From Clostridium sp. KNHs205 (GTDB lineage: Bacteria > Bacillota > Clostridia > Lachnospirales > Lachnospiraceae): DNA of 64,000 nucleotides. Of this stretch, positions 9,157-17,983 are shown in pieces. The notes beneath the pieces are model-generated. The model worked only from the letters and a program-made list of their open reading frames with translations, was not told the origin of the DNA and did no database searches. Every line of letters begins with the position of its first letter. Position 1 is the first letter of the stretch. Where the stretch lies: NCBI RefSeq assembly GCF_000702945.1, contig NZ_JNLE01000003.1, positions 3,829,501-3,893,500 on the forward strand, in the 5' to 3' direction. Position numbers and translations under genes: made by a program.

Positions 9157-10302
9157 TTATACTACGAGGGGAGTATAACTGACTGTACAACCATCCAGCT
9201 GATCTCTGATATTTTCTATATTCATCTCTTTTCCTATAAATACAATCTGATTCATCCTATCTCCGAGTATATCATCCCATTCCGTCAGGACTTCGGGATA
9301 TTCTTTAAATACTTCCTTCTGCTCCTCCGGAGGAAAAGCTGCTATCCAGTTTGACACTTCTGTTATCGATGAATTTCTTCCCGCCTGTTCAAAAAGCTGT
9401 ACATGTATGTCATCATCCGAGAACCAGATATATCCCTTTGCCCGAATAATATCTGTGGGATAGTAAAGTTCCAAAAATTCTATGAAGGCATTATAATCAA
9501 AAGGATTTCTTTGTTCATACACAAATGAATTAATCCCATATTCCTTCTGCTCACCTTCATCAGCTTTTGATTCCCTCAAAAGTGCCTTTTGAATAGCGGA
9601 GGAATTGTTTACTTTCTCATAATCAAAACGCTTCTCATGAAAAATCAGGTCGGCATCTACTTTTCCCCGAACGGTTTCAATGATATCCGCTTCCGGCTGC
9701 AACCTTCTTATGACTGTTTTTACCTGGTCGAGCTCTTCTGAATTCAGTAAATCACATTTGTTTAATATAATAAGATTACAGAACTCAATCTGATCCATTA
9801 CCAGATTTATTATATCCGGATCTTCTTCTGTATCAGCTTCCATACCTTCCTTTGCTTCCTGCAAATCTTCCATTTTCACCAGAAATTCTGTATAGATTCT
9901 GTCTGCATCAACTACCGTAACAAGGGAATTTAAGTATACAGAAGAATTTTCATTTATATCTCCATACTGAAGGAAGCTTTCAGCCAGTGAGACTGGATTG
10001 CTGATTCCTGAAGCTTCAACCAGTATTGCTTCTATCTCTTTGGTATTGGATAACTGTTCGATCTGCTCCATGAATTCTTCCCGCAAAGTACAACAGATAC
10101 AGCCGTCATGTAATTCTATCATTTTTTCTTCCCTATGTACTGCGCTGCTTTTCTTTAATATATCTGCATCCAGATTAATGCTGCCCATATCATTTACTAT
10201 CACAGCAAGCTTTTTATTTGCATGTGACTTTAGCAGCTCGTTCATAACTGTTGTTTTACCGGAGCCAAGATAACCGGTTATTATGGTTACTGGTTTTTGC
10301 AT
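9157..10302 (-). CDS. G3E-family (COG0523/CobW-like) GTPase, putative metal chaperone
   Basis: A 381-residue P-loop GTPase. Walker A is GYLGSGKTT (residues 10-18), the family metal motif C-x-C-C is at Cys68-Cys70-Cys71 (GCICCTLR), VEASGI follows, and the base-specificity motif NKCD is near residue 181. A CobW C-terminal domain fills the last 100 residues; there is no His-rich linker. Such proteins insert or deliver zinc, cobalt or nickel; ZagA/YciC of Bacillus is a Zur-controlled zinc example. It follows rpmB by 13 bases with AGGAGG before the ATG. The neighbour, a cysteine-poor L28, strongly suggests a zinc-starvation role. Confidence 0.9.
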   Translation of the reverse strand: MQKPVTIITGYLGSGKTTVMNELLKSHANKKLAVIVNDMGSINLDADILKKSSAVHREEKMIELHDGCICCTLREEFMEQIEQLSNTKEIEAILVEASGISNPVSLAESFLQYGDINENSSVYLNSLVTVVDADRIYTEFLVKMEDLQEAKEGMEADTEEDPDIINLVMDQIEFCNLIILNKCDLLNSEELDQVKTVIRRLQPEADIIETVRGKVDADLIFHEKRFDYEKVNNSSAIQKALLRESKADEGEQKEYGINSFVYEQRNPFDYNAFIEFLELYYPTDIIRAKGYIWFSDDDIHVQLFEQAGRNSSITEVSNWIAAFPPEEQKEVFKEYPEVLTEWDDILGDRMNQIVFIGKEMNIENIRDQLDGCTVSYTPLVV

Positions 10303-10315
10303 TTTTGCCTCCTGT

Positions 10316-10501
10316 TTATGCTCGTGTTACTAATCCTGATTTTAGTGCAGTTGTAGATATCCAAACTTTCTTTTGGGTACCGTTTACAATGATTTTTATC
10401 TTCTTCAGATTTGGTTTCTGCATGCGTTTTGTTTTTCTGTCAGAGTGACTTACCTTATTGCCAAACATTACGGATTTACCGGTATATTTACATTTTGCCA
10501 T
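10316..10501 (-). CDS. rpmB: Ribosomal protein bL28, cysteine-depleted (C-minus) form
   Basis: A 61-residue L28 (starts MAKCKYTGKS, ends TTALKSGLVTRA). The zinc-binding form usual in clostridia has two CxxC pairs. Here the first is reduced to Cys4 with Thr7, and the second is replaced by Ser49 and Ala52 (VWISTTALKSG), so a zinc site cannot form. C-minus paralogues of ribosomal proteins are typically made under zinc limitation. I chose the ATG at 10499-10501 because it gives the conserved N-terminus; an in-frame ATG at 10513 lies one base after an AGAAAGG site. It leads an operon with the G3E GTPase behind a strong promoter and an inverted repeat. Confidence 0.93.
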   Translation of the reverse strand: MAKCKYTGKSVMFGNKVSHSDRKTKRMQKPNLKKIKIIVNGTQKKVWISTTALKSGLVTRA

Positions 10502-10508
10502 ATTTATA

Positions 10509-10548
10509 ACCATGCCTTTCTCATAAACTGCTGCCTTGAAATGCAGTT
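10509..10548 (-). promoter_or_regulatory. Shared leader element (hairpin plus 15-base motif), rpmB copy
   Basis: On the minus strand AACTGC (10543-10548) pairs with GCAGTT (10526-10531) around an 11-base loop, then TGAGAAAGGCATGGT (10509-10523) follows shortly before the rpmB start. The same 15 bases and the same hairpin geometry precede yhbY and aroB. AGAAAGG can pair with the extreme 3' end of 16S rRNA, so part of the motif is probably a ribosome binding site. Confidence 0.6.
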
Positions 10549-10570
10549 ATTTTGTGTATAGTATTTAGAG

Positions 10571-10599
10571 ATTATATATTTTTATTTCAAGCTTGTCAA
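10571..10599 (-). promoter_or_regulatory. Consensus sigma-A promoter of rpmB-G3E operon
   Basis: Minus strand TTGACA (10594-10599), exactly 17 bases, TATAAT (10571-10576). Both hexamers match consensus, which implies high expression unless repressed. The inverted repeat at 10603-10626 directly abuts the -35 side. Confidence 0.85.
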
Positions 10600-10602
10600 T
10601 AT

Positions 10603-10626
10603 AAATGCAAATAATATGCATTTGCA
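10603..10626. promoter_or_regulatory. Overlapping inverted repeats, candidate Fur-family (Zur-like) operator
   Basis: Two interleaved perfect repeats share this site: AAATGCA (10603-10609) with TGCATTT (10617-10623), and TGCAAAT (10606-10612) with ATTTGCA (10620-10626). Overlapping A/T-rich repeats of this kind are characteristic of Fur, PerR and Zur operators. The position three bases upstream of the -35 suits control of the promoter. The exact sequence differs from the Bacillus Zur box, so the assignment to Zur is inference. Confidence 0.55.
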
Positions 10627-10704
10627 AATTACTATTGTATAATTGGTATCATTAATATTTTATTGTAAAAAGTGATGGATAAGCATACTTAAATCCGCAT
10701 AATA

Positions 10705-10748
10705 AAAAAGATAGCTACCTCTACCAAATCATGGTTAGCTATCTTTTT
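10705..10748 (-). terminator. Intrinsic terminator after the mscS-like gene
   Basis: Arms AAAAAGATAGCT (10705-10716) and AGCTATCTTTTT (10737-10748); on the minus strand the stem is followed by a run of T. It lies 24 bases beyond the end of the channel gene and separates it from the rpmB operator. Confidence 0.8.
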
Positions 10749-10771
10749 CGCCACTATTAATACAGCTGATT

Positions 10772-12028
10772 TTAAATTTTCCTAAAATCATAGCCTGTTG
10801 GATTCTGAAATATTCTTAAATCGAATTCCGGTATAACAGCCATTATATGATCAAATATATCTGCCTGTGCGGTCTCATAATTTGCCCAGGCTGTATCATT
10901 AATAAATACATAGATCTCAATAGGCAGTCCATTGTCTGTCGGCTCCAGCTGCCGGGCCATACAGGTCATACCCTTATGAACCTTGGGATGGTGTTTCAGA
11001 TAACTGTCAATATATGCCCGGAAGGTACCGATATTGGTCAGATGTCTGCCATTAACCATATTTACTGGATCTATTCCGTTAAGCTTGTTATACTCTTCTA
11101 TTTCCTTGTGTTTCTTCTCCAGATATTCGCTGATATATTGAATATGGCTATATTTCCCAATCATCTCCTCGTCACAGAACCTTATGCTTGTCATATCTAT
11201 GGATATGGAGCGCTTAATTCTTCTTCCGCCTGCTTCCTGCATACCCTTCCAGTTTTTAAAGGATTCTGTTACCATTGCATAAGTAGGTATGGTTGTAATG
11301 GTTTTATCCCAATTTCTGATTTTGACTGTATGGAGAGAAAGTTCTGTTACTTCTCCGTCTGCACCGTATTTAGGCATTTCTATCCAATCGCCTATCTGGA
11401 GCATATTATTGGAGGTTAACTGAATACCTGCTACAAAACCTAAAATGGAATTCTGGAATACCAGTAAAAGCACTGCGGATGCAGCACCGATACTGCCTAA
11501 TAAGATCCAGGGAGAACGGTTTAGCAGCACTCCAATTACTATTATAATGCCTATAACATAAGCTATAATTTTTACTACCTGCAGATATCCTTTAATTGGC
11601 CTGACCTTTGATACTTCAAAAGTCTGATACAACTCATCTGCTGTATCAAGGAATTTATCAAGGGTTAACAGGATAACAAAAACAATATAACAAAATACCA
11701 TTCGCTGTATCATTATCTGATAAGCCGGAAAGGCGGGCGCAAAGGCATGCACGGTAATAGCAGGGACAATACGTATAAGCCGTTCCAATACCTTATTATT
11801 GATTAAGATATCGCTCCATTTTGATTTGCTTCTTGCAGCCAGACCTGCCTGCACCTTTAATAATATTTTCTTTGCTGTAATATACAGCAAAGTGCTGATC
11901 ACTACAATAAGTACTATCATTATTCCCGTTGTCAGGTATGAGGATAATCTGGAATTAATCCCATACGATTCTAAAAGTTCATTAATATATTCTGCCATTT
12001 GTAATCCACTCGTTCCTATTTGATTCAT
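10772..12028 (-). CDS. Mechanosensitive ion channel, MscS superfamily (YbdG-like)
   Basis: A 418-residue membrane protein with about four hydrophobic helices in the first 200 residues, then the MscS pore and beta domain block (GSIGAASAVLLLVFQNSILG near 176-195, then GDWIEMPKYGADGEV). The long C-terminal cytoplasmic domain and total length fit E. coli YbdG (415 residues), a channel responding to mild osmotic downshock. Two starts are possible: ATG at 12026-12028, or ATG at 11996-11998 (MAEYINELL); neither has a perfect ribosome binding site. It is monocistronic, between its own promoter and terminator. Confidence 0.88.
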   Translation of the reverse strand: MNQIGTSGLQMAEYINELLESYGINSRLSSYLTTGIMIVLIVVISTLLYITAKKILLKVQAGLAARSKSKWSDILINNKVLERLIRIVPAITVHAFAPAFPAYQIMIQRMVFCYIVFVILLTLDKFLDTADELYQTFEVSKVRPIKGYLQVVKIIAYVIGIIIVIGVLLNRSPWILLGSIGAASAVLLLVFQNSILGFVAGIQLTSNNMLQIGDWIEMPKYGADGEVTELSLHTVKIRNWDKTITTIPTYAMVTESFKNWKGMQEAGGRRIKRSISIDMTSIRFCDEEMIGKYSHIQYISEYLEKKHKEIEEYNKLNGIDPVNMVNGRHLTNIGTFRAYIDSYLKHHPKVHKGMTCMARQLEPTDNGLPIEIYVFINDTAWANYETAQADIFDHIMAVIPEFDLRIFQNPTGYDFRKI

Positions 12029-12059
12029 TTTCTTATCTTATTCTTGCTTTTTATTATAG

Positions 12060-12088
12060 ATTATATGAGTGGGTATTACAAGTTACAA
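12060..12088 (-). promoter_or_regulatory. Sigma-A promoter of the mscS-like gene
   Basis: Minus strand TTGTAA (12083-12088), 17 bases, TATAAT (12060-12065), placing the transcript start about 25 bases before the first ATG. This leaves little room for a terminator of the polysaccharide operon, and none is obvious between 12089 and 12110, so some read-through is possible. Confidence 0.65.
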
Positions 12089-12110
12089 CAGAAATAAAAC
12101 CCGTCCTGTC

Positions 12111-13244
12111 TTATGAATCCTTTCTCCAGACCATACGGTTAATGATACCGGTATAACTCTGTATAATCTTAATTACCTTCGTGCTCACATTTTCATCCGT
12201 ATAATCAGGTACCGGACTAATCTTTTCCTCTCTGTCTGTCATGGTGACTGCAAGATCTACAGCCTGTAATACCTCCTCAGAAGATATGGAACCCAGTATA
12301 AATGCTCCTTTTTCTAAGGCTTCCGGTCTTTCTGTAGAGGTTCTGATACAAACAGCAGGAAATGACTTAAAATAGGCAGCTTCCTCCGGTAAGGTCCCGC
12401 TGTCGGATACCGTACAGAAGGAATGATATTGCAGATAATTATAGTCTGAAAAGGAAAAAGGTTTTAAGGATCTTACCTTTGGATGAAAATGAAACTGCCG
12501 CTTCTCTATAAAACCTGCAGATCTTGGATGTGTGGAATAGATTACAGGTATGTTATAGGTCTCAGCAAGTGCATTAACGGATTTCATAAGTTCAAAGAAA
12601 TTTTTCTCATTATCTATGTTCTCTTCTCTGTGGGCTGACAGAACGATATACTGCTGTTCAGATAACCCCAGCTTCTCACATATCTTTGAATTCTCAATAT
12701 TTACACGGTTTGCTGACAGCACTTCTGCCATAGGGGAGCCGGTTACAAAACACCTGTCCTTAGGTATGCCTTCACCATGGAGATATCTTCTTGACTGTTC
12801 GCTGTAGCAAAGATTCACATCCGCAATATGGTCTACGATCCGGCGGTTGATTTCTTCCGGCAGATTCTCATCATAGCATCGGTTGCCCGCTTCCATATGA
12901 AAAACGGGAATCTTTAATCTTTTTGCAGCAATTGCTGAAAGAGCCGAGTTCGTATCCCCCAGAATTAAAAGGGCCTCCGGTTTTTCTGTCAGCATCAGCT
13001 CATAGCTTTTGGAGATTATATTTCCTATGGTGCCTCCAAGGTTATCTCCCACTGCATCCAGATATACATCCGGTGACCTTAAGGATAGATCTTCAAAGAA
13101 TATCTGATTCAAAGCATAGTCCCAGTTCTGTCCCGTATGAACCAGGATATGATCGAAATAGCTGTCACTTTTCTTTATGATTTGTGAAAGTCTAATAATT
13201 TCAGGTCTGGTTCCTAAAATTGTCATTAATTTCAACCGTTTCAT
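12111..13244 (-). CDS. UDP-HexNAc 2-epimerase, CapG/FnlC type
   Basis: A 377-residue non-hydrolysing 2-epimerase of the WecB fold. The N-terminal MTILGTRPEIIRLS and HILVHTGQNWDYALNQIFF blocks, the HMEAGNRC, EEINRRIVDHIAD and SDSGTLPEEA motifs are all present. This subgroup, paired with CapE and CapF, performs the last step of UDP-N-acetyl-L-fucosamine synthesis (C2 epimerisation). Full CapE and CapF partners lie about 8 kb upstream in the same transcription direction. GGAGGA precedes the ATG. It is the last gene of the polysaccharide locus. Confidence 0.88.
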   Translation of the reverse strand: MKRLKLMTILGTRPEIIRLSQIIKKSDSYFDHILVHTGQNWDYALNQIFFEDLSLRSPDVYLDAVGDNLGGTIGNIISKSYELMLTEKPEALLILGDTNSALSAIAAKRLKIPVFHMEAGNRCYDENLPEEINRRIVDHIADVNLCYSEQSRRYLHGEGIPKDRCFVTGSPMAEVLSANRVNIENSKICEKLGLSEQQYIVLSAHREENIDNEKNFFELMKSVNALAETYNIPVIYSTHPRSAGFIEKRQFHFHPKVRSLKPFSFSDYNYLQYHSFCTVSDSGTLPEEAAYFKSFPAVCIRTSTERPEALEKGAFILGSISSEEVLQAVDLAVTMTDREEKISPVPDYTDENVSTKVIKIIQSYTGIINRMVWRKDS

Positions 13245-13264
13245 AATCGGATATCCTCCATTAG

Positions 13265-14149
13265 CTATATTCTTCTTATTCTTGTGTAAGGTAATAAGAG
13301 CAAGGGAAGCGATTTTAAAAGACTCTTCTTTGCATATTCTCTCCGCATCAGGAGTCTTTCCTTGTTATTCTGACTATAAGACGATTGCCCTCCCTTATGA
13401 ATTACCGGTGAGGTATCTGCAATAATTCCTTTAAGACCCGCCTTTTTCAGATAAACGGCCAAATTCAGTTCTTCACTGTAAAGAAAGGTTTTGGGATATA
13501 GTTTATCATAATGACTGAAGAATTCCTTCGTCAGAAGAAAAGCACATCCCTGTATACAATAGGTATTCTGTTTCGTTTCAGTTCCCGCCAAAGGCTCAGA
13601 AGGATCTGCAGAGGCAGTCAAGCCTGAAAATAAAACCGGCAGAAAGGGCAATTCATATAATCTTTCTTTCATCCTGTCAATGACACTACGGTAATGAATA
13701 TAAAGAAAACTGAAAAGCATTAAGGCATATGGATTGCTGGTATTAACTGAGATTGGCTGAGGGTGGTATTCCCTGTCATAAACTGCCGGTGAAATGACAC
13801 CAACTCCTCTTACTGCCGTAGCTAATAATTCCTCAAAAAGAGTCTCCTCAAATACGATATCGCTATTACACACAAAACAGTTCTCTGCTCCCAGATAAGT
13901 TCTTGCATAACGGATACCTGCGTTGTTTCCACGGGCAAACCCTTTGTTTTCTTTTAACCTTTTAAAGGTAATATGTGCTGTCCCTGCAAATTCTCTCTTA
14001 AGCTTCTTAAGGGAATTATCCCCTGAACCGTTATCCACTACTACAATTTCATACCCTGATCCTTTTTGCTTAAGTGCACTGTTGATACAGTCTATGGTTT
14101 CTTTATAATTTTTATAATGAAGAATAATAACTGCCAGTCTGGTTTTCAT
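13265..14149 (-). CDS. Glycosyltransferase family 2
   Basis: A 294-residue GT-A glycosyltransferase. It begins LAVIILHYKNYKET, with VVVDNGSGDNS at about 35-45, ENKGFARGNNAGI near 67-79 and the metal-binding region CNSDIVFEE near 93. These features resemble WbbL-type rhamnosyltransferases, but the donor sugar cannot be told from sequence. It acts at the cytoplasmic membrane, adding a sugar to the lipid-linked repeat unit. AAAGGAT lies upstream of the ATG, and it is 20 bases upstream of the 2-epimerase. Confidence 0.88.
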   Translation of the reverse strand: MKTRLAVIILHYKNYKETIDCINSALKQKGSGYEIVVVDNGSGDNSLKKLKREFAGTAHITFKRLKENKGFARGNNAGIRYARTYLGAENCFVCNSDIVFEETLFEELLATAVRGVGVISPAVYDREYHPQPISVNTSNPYALMLFSFLYIHYRSVIDRMKERLYELPFLPVLFSGLTASADPSEPLAGTETKQNTYCIQGCAFLLTKEFFSHYDKLYPKTFLYSEELNLAVYLKKAGLKGIIADTSPVIHKGGQSSYSQNNKERLLMRREYAKKSLLKSLPLLLLPYTRIRRI

Positions 14150-14188
14150 AAATACAATCCTTTCAATAGCCGAAGCATTTATTTATCT

Positions 14189-15715
14189 TTACTTGCCAAT
14201 ACCCCTCTTACAAACAGATAAGAATAGTCCCTTTTCAAAAGTATTAAGTCCGCAAATCCAGAAAACACCCAGATAGATAACTACCATGGCTGCACCTTTT
14301 GCCAGAAACAGCATTATTTTACCACCAGGTAGAAATGCTATAAAAACAGCTGCTGCCAGGGAAATTCCCAACGGAAGACATAATCGTCCAAAACATTCCC
14401 GGAAGAAAACAGGGATATTGATATTAAGCTTTTTATGATATACCACATTCATTGCTGCTGTGCGAAAGAGGTAGGCAATACATACAGAGACTGCTGCACC
14501 GATTTCCTGATATTCTCTGGTTAACAGCATGGAAAAGAGGATATTAATACCTGCCATTATGGTATAGACGATGGACTGCATCTTAACCATTCCTGAGGCT
14601 GTAACTGTTAATACTGCAATGTGCTGAGGCAGTTCAATTACACTGGGCAATACCAGAAGGAGAATACAGATATATGCATTACGAAATCCGCTTCCCAGCC
14701 AGAAGCCTATGAAATCCCTGCCAACAGCCAGAAAGCCGGTAAAGATCATTCCAATGAGAATAAGCTGAATTCTTCCTACCTTTACCATAAGATTCAACAG
14801 ATTATCCTCTCGGTTTTTCTCATTCAGGATCCTCGATACCTTTGGCAGAAACAAGCCGTTAATTGCAGTAGCAAAGGTGTAAACCATTCCTTCAATGGTG
14901 GCAGAAGCACCAAAGACTGAGATGCTGACAGCACCGCTGTATATACCAAGAATACTGGGGATAATGTTGTAGATAAATCTTTGTGCTATGGAAATAACTG
15001 TCGTCCATATGGAAAACTGAAAAATCTCGCGGGTTATTTTCTTTGCTTTATAACGAAAGTTCACTTTGATAAAGGTGTATTTCTTTACAAACACAAGCTT
15101 TAATAAAATACTTATTCCACCGGTAACCGCGTTGACAATCACTAAAACATTAAGTCCATACCCCATCTGCAGCGCACCAAAGATTAACCCCATATTAAGA
15201 ATTTTGGCAAGGAGTTCGCTGATTTTTAAAGGTATGAATTTCTCATAGGAGGTTAAGATACCGTTTAGGGTTCCAAAAGGAAAAGACAACAAACTGTAAC
15301 AGGAGGATATAATAAAGATTACCTTCAGCTTCTCAATCTCTGCGGGAGATAGTTCCTTATAGATACTGCCTATATTAAAATATGCAACGGCAAGCACCAG
15401 AAGGATGATAAAATCCAGAAAGATAAACAGTTTATAAATAATACCCAGAAGATTATTAATAGCCTCCTGATCATTTTTGGAATTGTATAATGAGAGAAAA
15501 CGGGTAACAGCAGCTCCAAGACCAAAGTCCATAACCAGTATACTGATTATGGATACTGATAAGGTGTAAAGGCCATAATTATCCTGTCCCAGATTCCGTA
15601 TTATCCAAGGTGTATAGATTAATCCTGCCAGAAGATTAACTCCAATGGTGAGATAACCTAGAATTGCACCAGCCTTTATCTGTCTGGCACTTTCCGTTTC
15701 ATTTATCACAATCAT
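14189..15715 (-). CDS. Oligosaccharide flippase (Wzx-like)
   Basis: A 508-residue polytopic protein with some 12-14 hydrophobic segments over its whole length and the typical N-terminus (GAILGYLTIGVNLLAGLIYT, then PWIIRNLGQDNYGLY). This is the MOP-superfamily Wzx fold, expected to flip undecaprenyl-linked repeat units to the outer face. I start at the ATG at 15713-15715, which has GGTGAG five bases upstream; the TTG at 15751 has no site. It is followed by a GT2 gene and the 2-epimerase. Confidence 0.9.
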   Translation of the reverse strand: MIVINETESARQIKAGAILGYLTIGVNLLAGLIYTPWIIRNLGQDNYGLYTLSVSIISILVMDFGLGAAVTRFLSLYNSKNDQEAINNLLGIIYKLFIFLDFIILLVLAVAYFNIGSIYKELSPAEIEKLKVIFIISSCYSLLSFPFGTLNGILTSYEKFIPLKISELLAKILNMGLIFGALQMGYGLNVLVIVNAVTGGISILLKLVFVKKYTFIKVNFRYKAKKITREIFQFSIWTTVISIAQRFIYNIIPSILGIYSGAVSISVFGASATIEGMVYTFATAINGLFLPKVSRILNEKNREDNLLNLMVKVGRIQLILIGMIFTGFLAVGRDFIGFWLGSGFRNAYICILLLVLPSVIELPQHIAVLTVTASGMVKMQSIVYTIMAGINILFSMLLTREYQEIGAAVSVCIAYLFRTAAMNVVYHKKLNINIPVFFRECFGRLCLPLGISLAAAVFIAFLPGGKIMLFLAKGAAMVVIYLGVFWICGLNTFEKGLFLSVCKRGIGK

Positions 15716-15766
15716 GCCACTCACCGCTTTCTGATACTTAATATGCTTCAAGAAATAATTGATTGT

Positions 15767-16780
15767 TTATTTTAGTTTAGATTTTCTTTTAAATTTACTG
15801 AGTATACTCTGCTTTAATCCTTTGTAATCCTTGTATTTTAAACGAAGGATTATACTTAAGAACTTACGGTACAATCGAATGAGAGGGTGACCTCTGCCCA
15901 TAATTCTGTCGATGCGGTTTAAAAATTCATAATCTTCTAATACATAAGGAGGATGTTTTAAAGGAAATTCAAGTTCATAGGTTTCCATGTAAAATATTCT
16001 TCGGATTCCACCCGGTATCATTCGAATGTCTGCAACAGAATGGGTAGCATCTGCTGATATTCCGATATTGGAAATCATGTTTTTAGAAGGCACAATATTA
16101 AGTCTGTGATTTAAATGCATGCTGGAACCTAATATTGACTCATAATGAGGTATCCCTGAATTGCGGTGCAGCTTCAAATTCTTAACCAGACTGCTTCCAT
16201 CAGTGAAAGTATCCATATAACTCTTTAATTGCAATAGATTATAAGGGTCTTTTAAGATGGAGTACTCCCCGTCCCAGGTGTCAACTACCCTTTTCCAGGA
16301 AGCCCAGCCACAGATGGAGCCGGAGGTTGTAAACAGATAATCATAAGGGGTATATTCACAGACGCCGGTATTATTCATACCGCAGATCATGTTTATTCTT
16401 TCATCGTCCTTATATTTTATCAGCAATTCCTTGCAGAAAGGGAAGAAACTTAAGGACGGAACATCGTCATCCTCTAATACGATTCCATACTCTTCGGTTT
16501 GAAACATCCACTTCTGAGCTATATATTCGGAAGGATCACAGCCCATATTCTCACTTTGAAAATACGTATGTATTTCACAGTTCCAATCAATATCAAAGGC
16601 TATTGCCCTGCATTTAATAATGCCGGAGAGATCATCTGCCCTTCCTTTTCTCGGACCGTCCTGATACAGGTACAGCTTTGATGGTCTTGCTTCTTTCACA
16701 ACTTCAAAGACCTTTTCAAAGTTAGCAGGCCGTGCAAAGAATATCATTAATACAGCAATATCAATTTTTGATTCTTTCAA
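15767..16780 (-). CDS. Putative GT-A glycosyltransferase
   Basis: A 337-residue protein starting at TTG (16778-16780), with GGAGGGG five bases upstream. The N-terminal region has the nucleotide-sugar fold pattern, with AVLMIFFARPANFEKVF and LYQDGPRKG, then GIVLEDDDVPSLSFF near residue 117, where the DDD run is a likely metal site. CGWASWKRVVDTWD is typical of proteins annotated as GNT-I-like or hemolytic-protein-like transferases. It sits between the EpsG-like polymerase and the flippase. Donor and acceptor are unknown. Confidence 0.8.
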   Translation of the reverse strand: MKESKIDIAVLMIFFARPANFEKVFEVVKEARPSKLYLYQDGPRKGRADDLSGIIKCRAIAFDIDWNCEIHTYFQSENMGCDPSEYIAQKWMFQTEEYGIVLEDDDVPSLSFFPFCKELLIKYKDDERINMICGMNNTGVCEYTPYDYLFTTSGSICGWASWKRVVDTWDGEYSILKDPYNLLQLKSYMDTFTDGSSLVKNLKLHRNSGIPHYESILGSSMHLNHRLNIVPSKNMISNIGISADATHSVADIRMIPGGIRRIFYMETYELEFPLKHPPYVLEDYEFLNRIDRIMGRGHPLIRLYRKFLSIILRLKYKDYKGLKQSILSKFKRKSKLK

Positions 16781-16815
16781 TTATACCCCTCCAGACACCA
16801 CTATTTAATATTTGA

Positions 16816-17886
16816 TTAAATATCGAAAATCCATATATACGGCACAAGATTGCCATCCCTTAAGGTTCTGTAAATAAACAATAACCCAAAGAATACCACC
16901 GATAGTAATACAAGACATTTCCTTGTATTTTCTTTATCTGCATTTTCACTCTTCAAAGACAGGATGCGGTCCATTAGTATAATACTTGCGTACAAATAGT
17001 ACAGCGCTGGTCTTTCCACAGTTCTGGTGAACATTCGTAACAGCCAGATAAGAATTACGGCCATATGCATATTCAAAAAAAATACACTGTCGTTGTAACG
17101 TTCAAATAGCTCTTTTCGATAGATGATTCCAAGGAATCCAATAAGCAGCAATATTAATAAAAATATGCCGCCATTTCCGGTTTGCTCAATACTGTAATCA
17201 TAGCCCAGCCAATTAGCAACCATTGAATGAATTCTGGTAAATGAAAGTCCGATGGCAGCATAAACTGCCAGAATAATCAGATGGTATTTCTTTTTCCAGG
17301 GAACCTGTGCTATGAAAAAGGCAGGTATAAACAATAGCGCAGATTTATGGAAGGGATAGGCTAATGCGATAAGTAAAAGAAATGGAATAAGCTTCTTTTT
17401 TCTTGCAGCTTCATAAGCAAATAAACAGATAGACATTGCAAGTGCTTGTCGAAGACCGGCAAGTGTAAAAGCAAAGAGACCTATAGTAAGATAGAAATAT
17501 ATGGCATATCTCTTATAATCACCATATCGTCTGATAAAAATAAACAGACTGATGCACATAATTGCTGAGGTCACAGCAAAGTAGAAAACGGAACTGTAGT
17601 TAATTTCACCTATAATCTTCGTAAAAATATAAAAACCCGGATCAATCTTACGTTCCCAATAAAACTCAATAGTTCTATTTACCGAATCATAAAAATTATC
17701 TGCGTATCTGCTATAATCACCGGTAAGAGAGGCTTTTAATATCATCACAAGATAGATTAAGACACAGGAAAAAAAGAGTACCGGAACATTTTTTCCGGTT
17801 ACTGACTCCTTCTCATAAACCGGTTTTCTGAGCGTAAACAAAGCTGAAAAAGCAAGCATCGACAGCAAAAAAATATATACAAGCAT
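16816..17886 (-). CDS. EpsG-family membrane protein, putative Wzy-type polymerase
   Basis: A 356-residue membrane protein with about ten hydrophobic segments. The DYSRYADNFYDSV loop after the second helix and the FAFTLAGLRQALAMSIC helix, followed by PFHKSALLF, are hallmarks of the EpsG family. By context it would polymerise repeat units on the outer face of the membrane; no other polymerase candidate occurs in the locus. GGAGG precedes the ATG. Confidence 0.85.
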   Translation of the reverse strand: MLVYIFLLSMLAFSALFTLRKPVYEKESVTGKNVPVLFFSCVLIYLVMILKASLTGDYSRYADNFYDSVNRTIEFYWERKIDPGFYIFTKIIGEINYSSVFYFAVTSAIMCISLFIFIRRYGDYKRYAIYFYLTIGLFAFTLAGLRQALAMSICLFAYEAARKKKLIPFLLLIALAYPFHKSALLFIPAFFIAQVPWKKKYHLIILAVYAAIGLSFTRIHSMVANWLGYDYSIEQTGNGGIFLLILLLIGFLGIIYRKELFERYNDSVFFLNMHMAVILIWLLRMFTRTVERPALYYLYASIILMDRILSLKSENADKENTRKCLVLLSVVFFGLLFIYRTLRDGNLVPYIWIFDI

Positions 17887-17983
17887 ATAATACCTCCCTG
17901 TTTATCACTCCTTTGTTAGGATATGTGCAGAAAAGTAAATAGTGTCTGTCTTAATAGTATAAGTTTATTTTCAATTTGCTTTT

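Noticed and set aside
9155..9180. AGTTATACT/AGTATAACT hairpin at the convergent tetR and G3E ends
   Set aside because: It has no T tract on either strand and overlaps coding sequence of the G3E gene; it may slow transcription but I do not call it a terminator.
10847..11419. A 190-codon plus-strand open frame
   Set aside because: It is entirely antisense to the MscS-like channel gene, has no ribosome binding site and a composition expected of the shadow frame. Other long antisense frames (for example 5668-6135 and 7266-7679 opposite hut genes) were rejected for the same reason.
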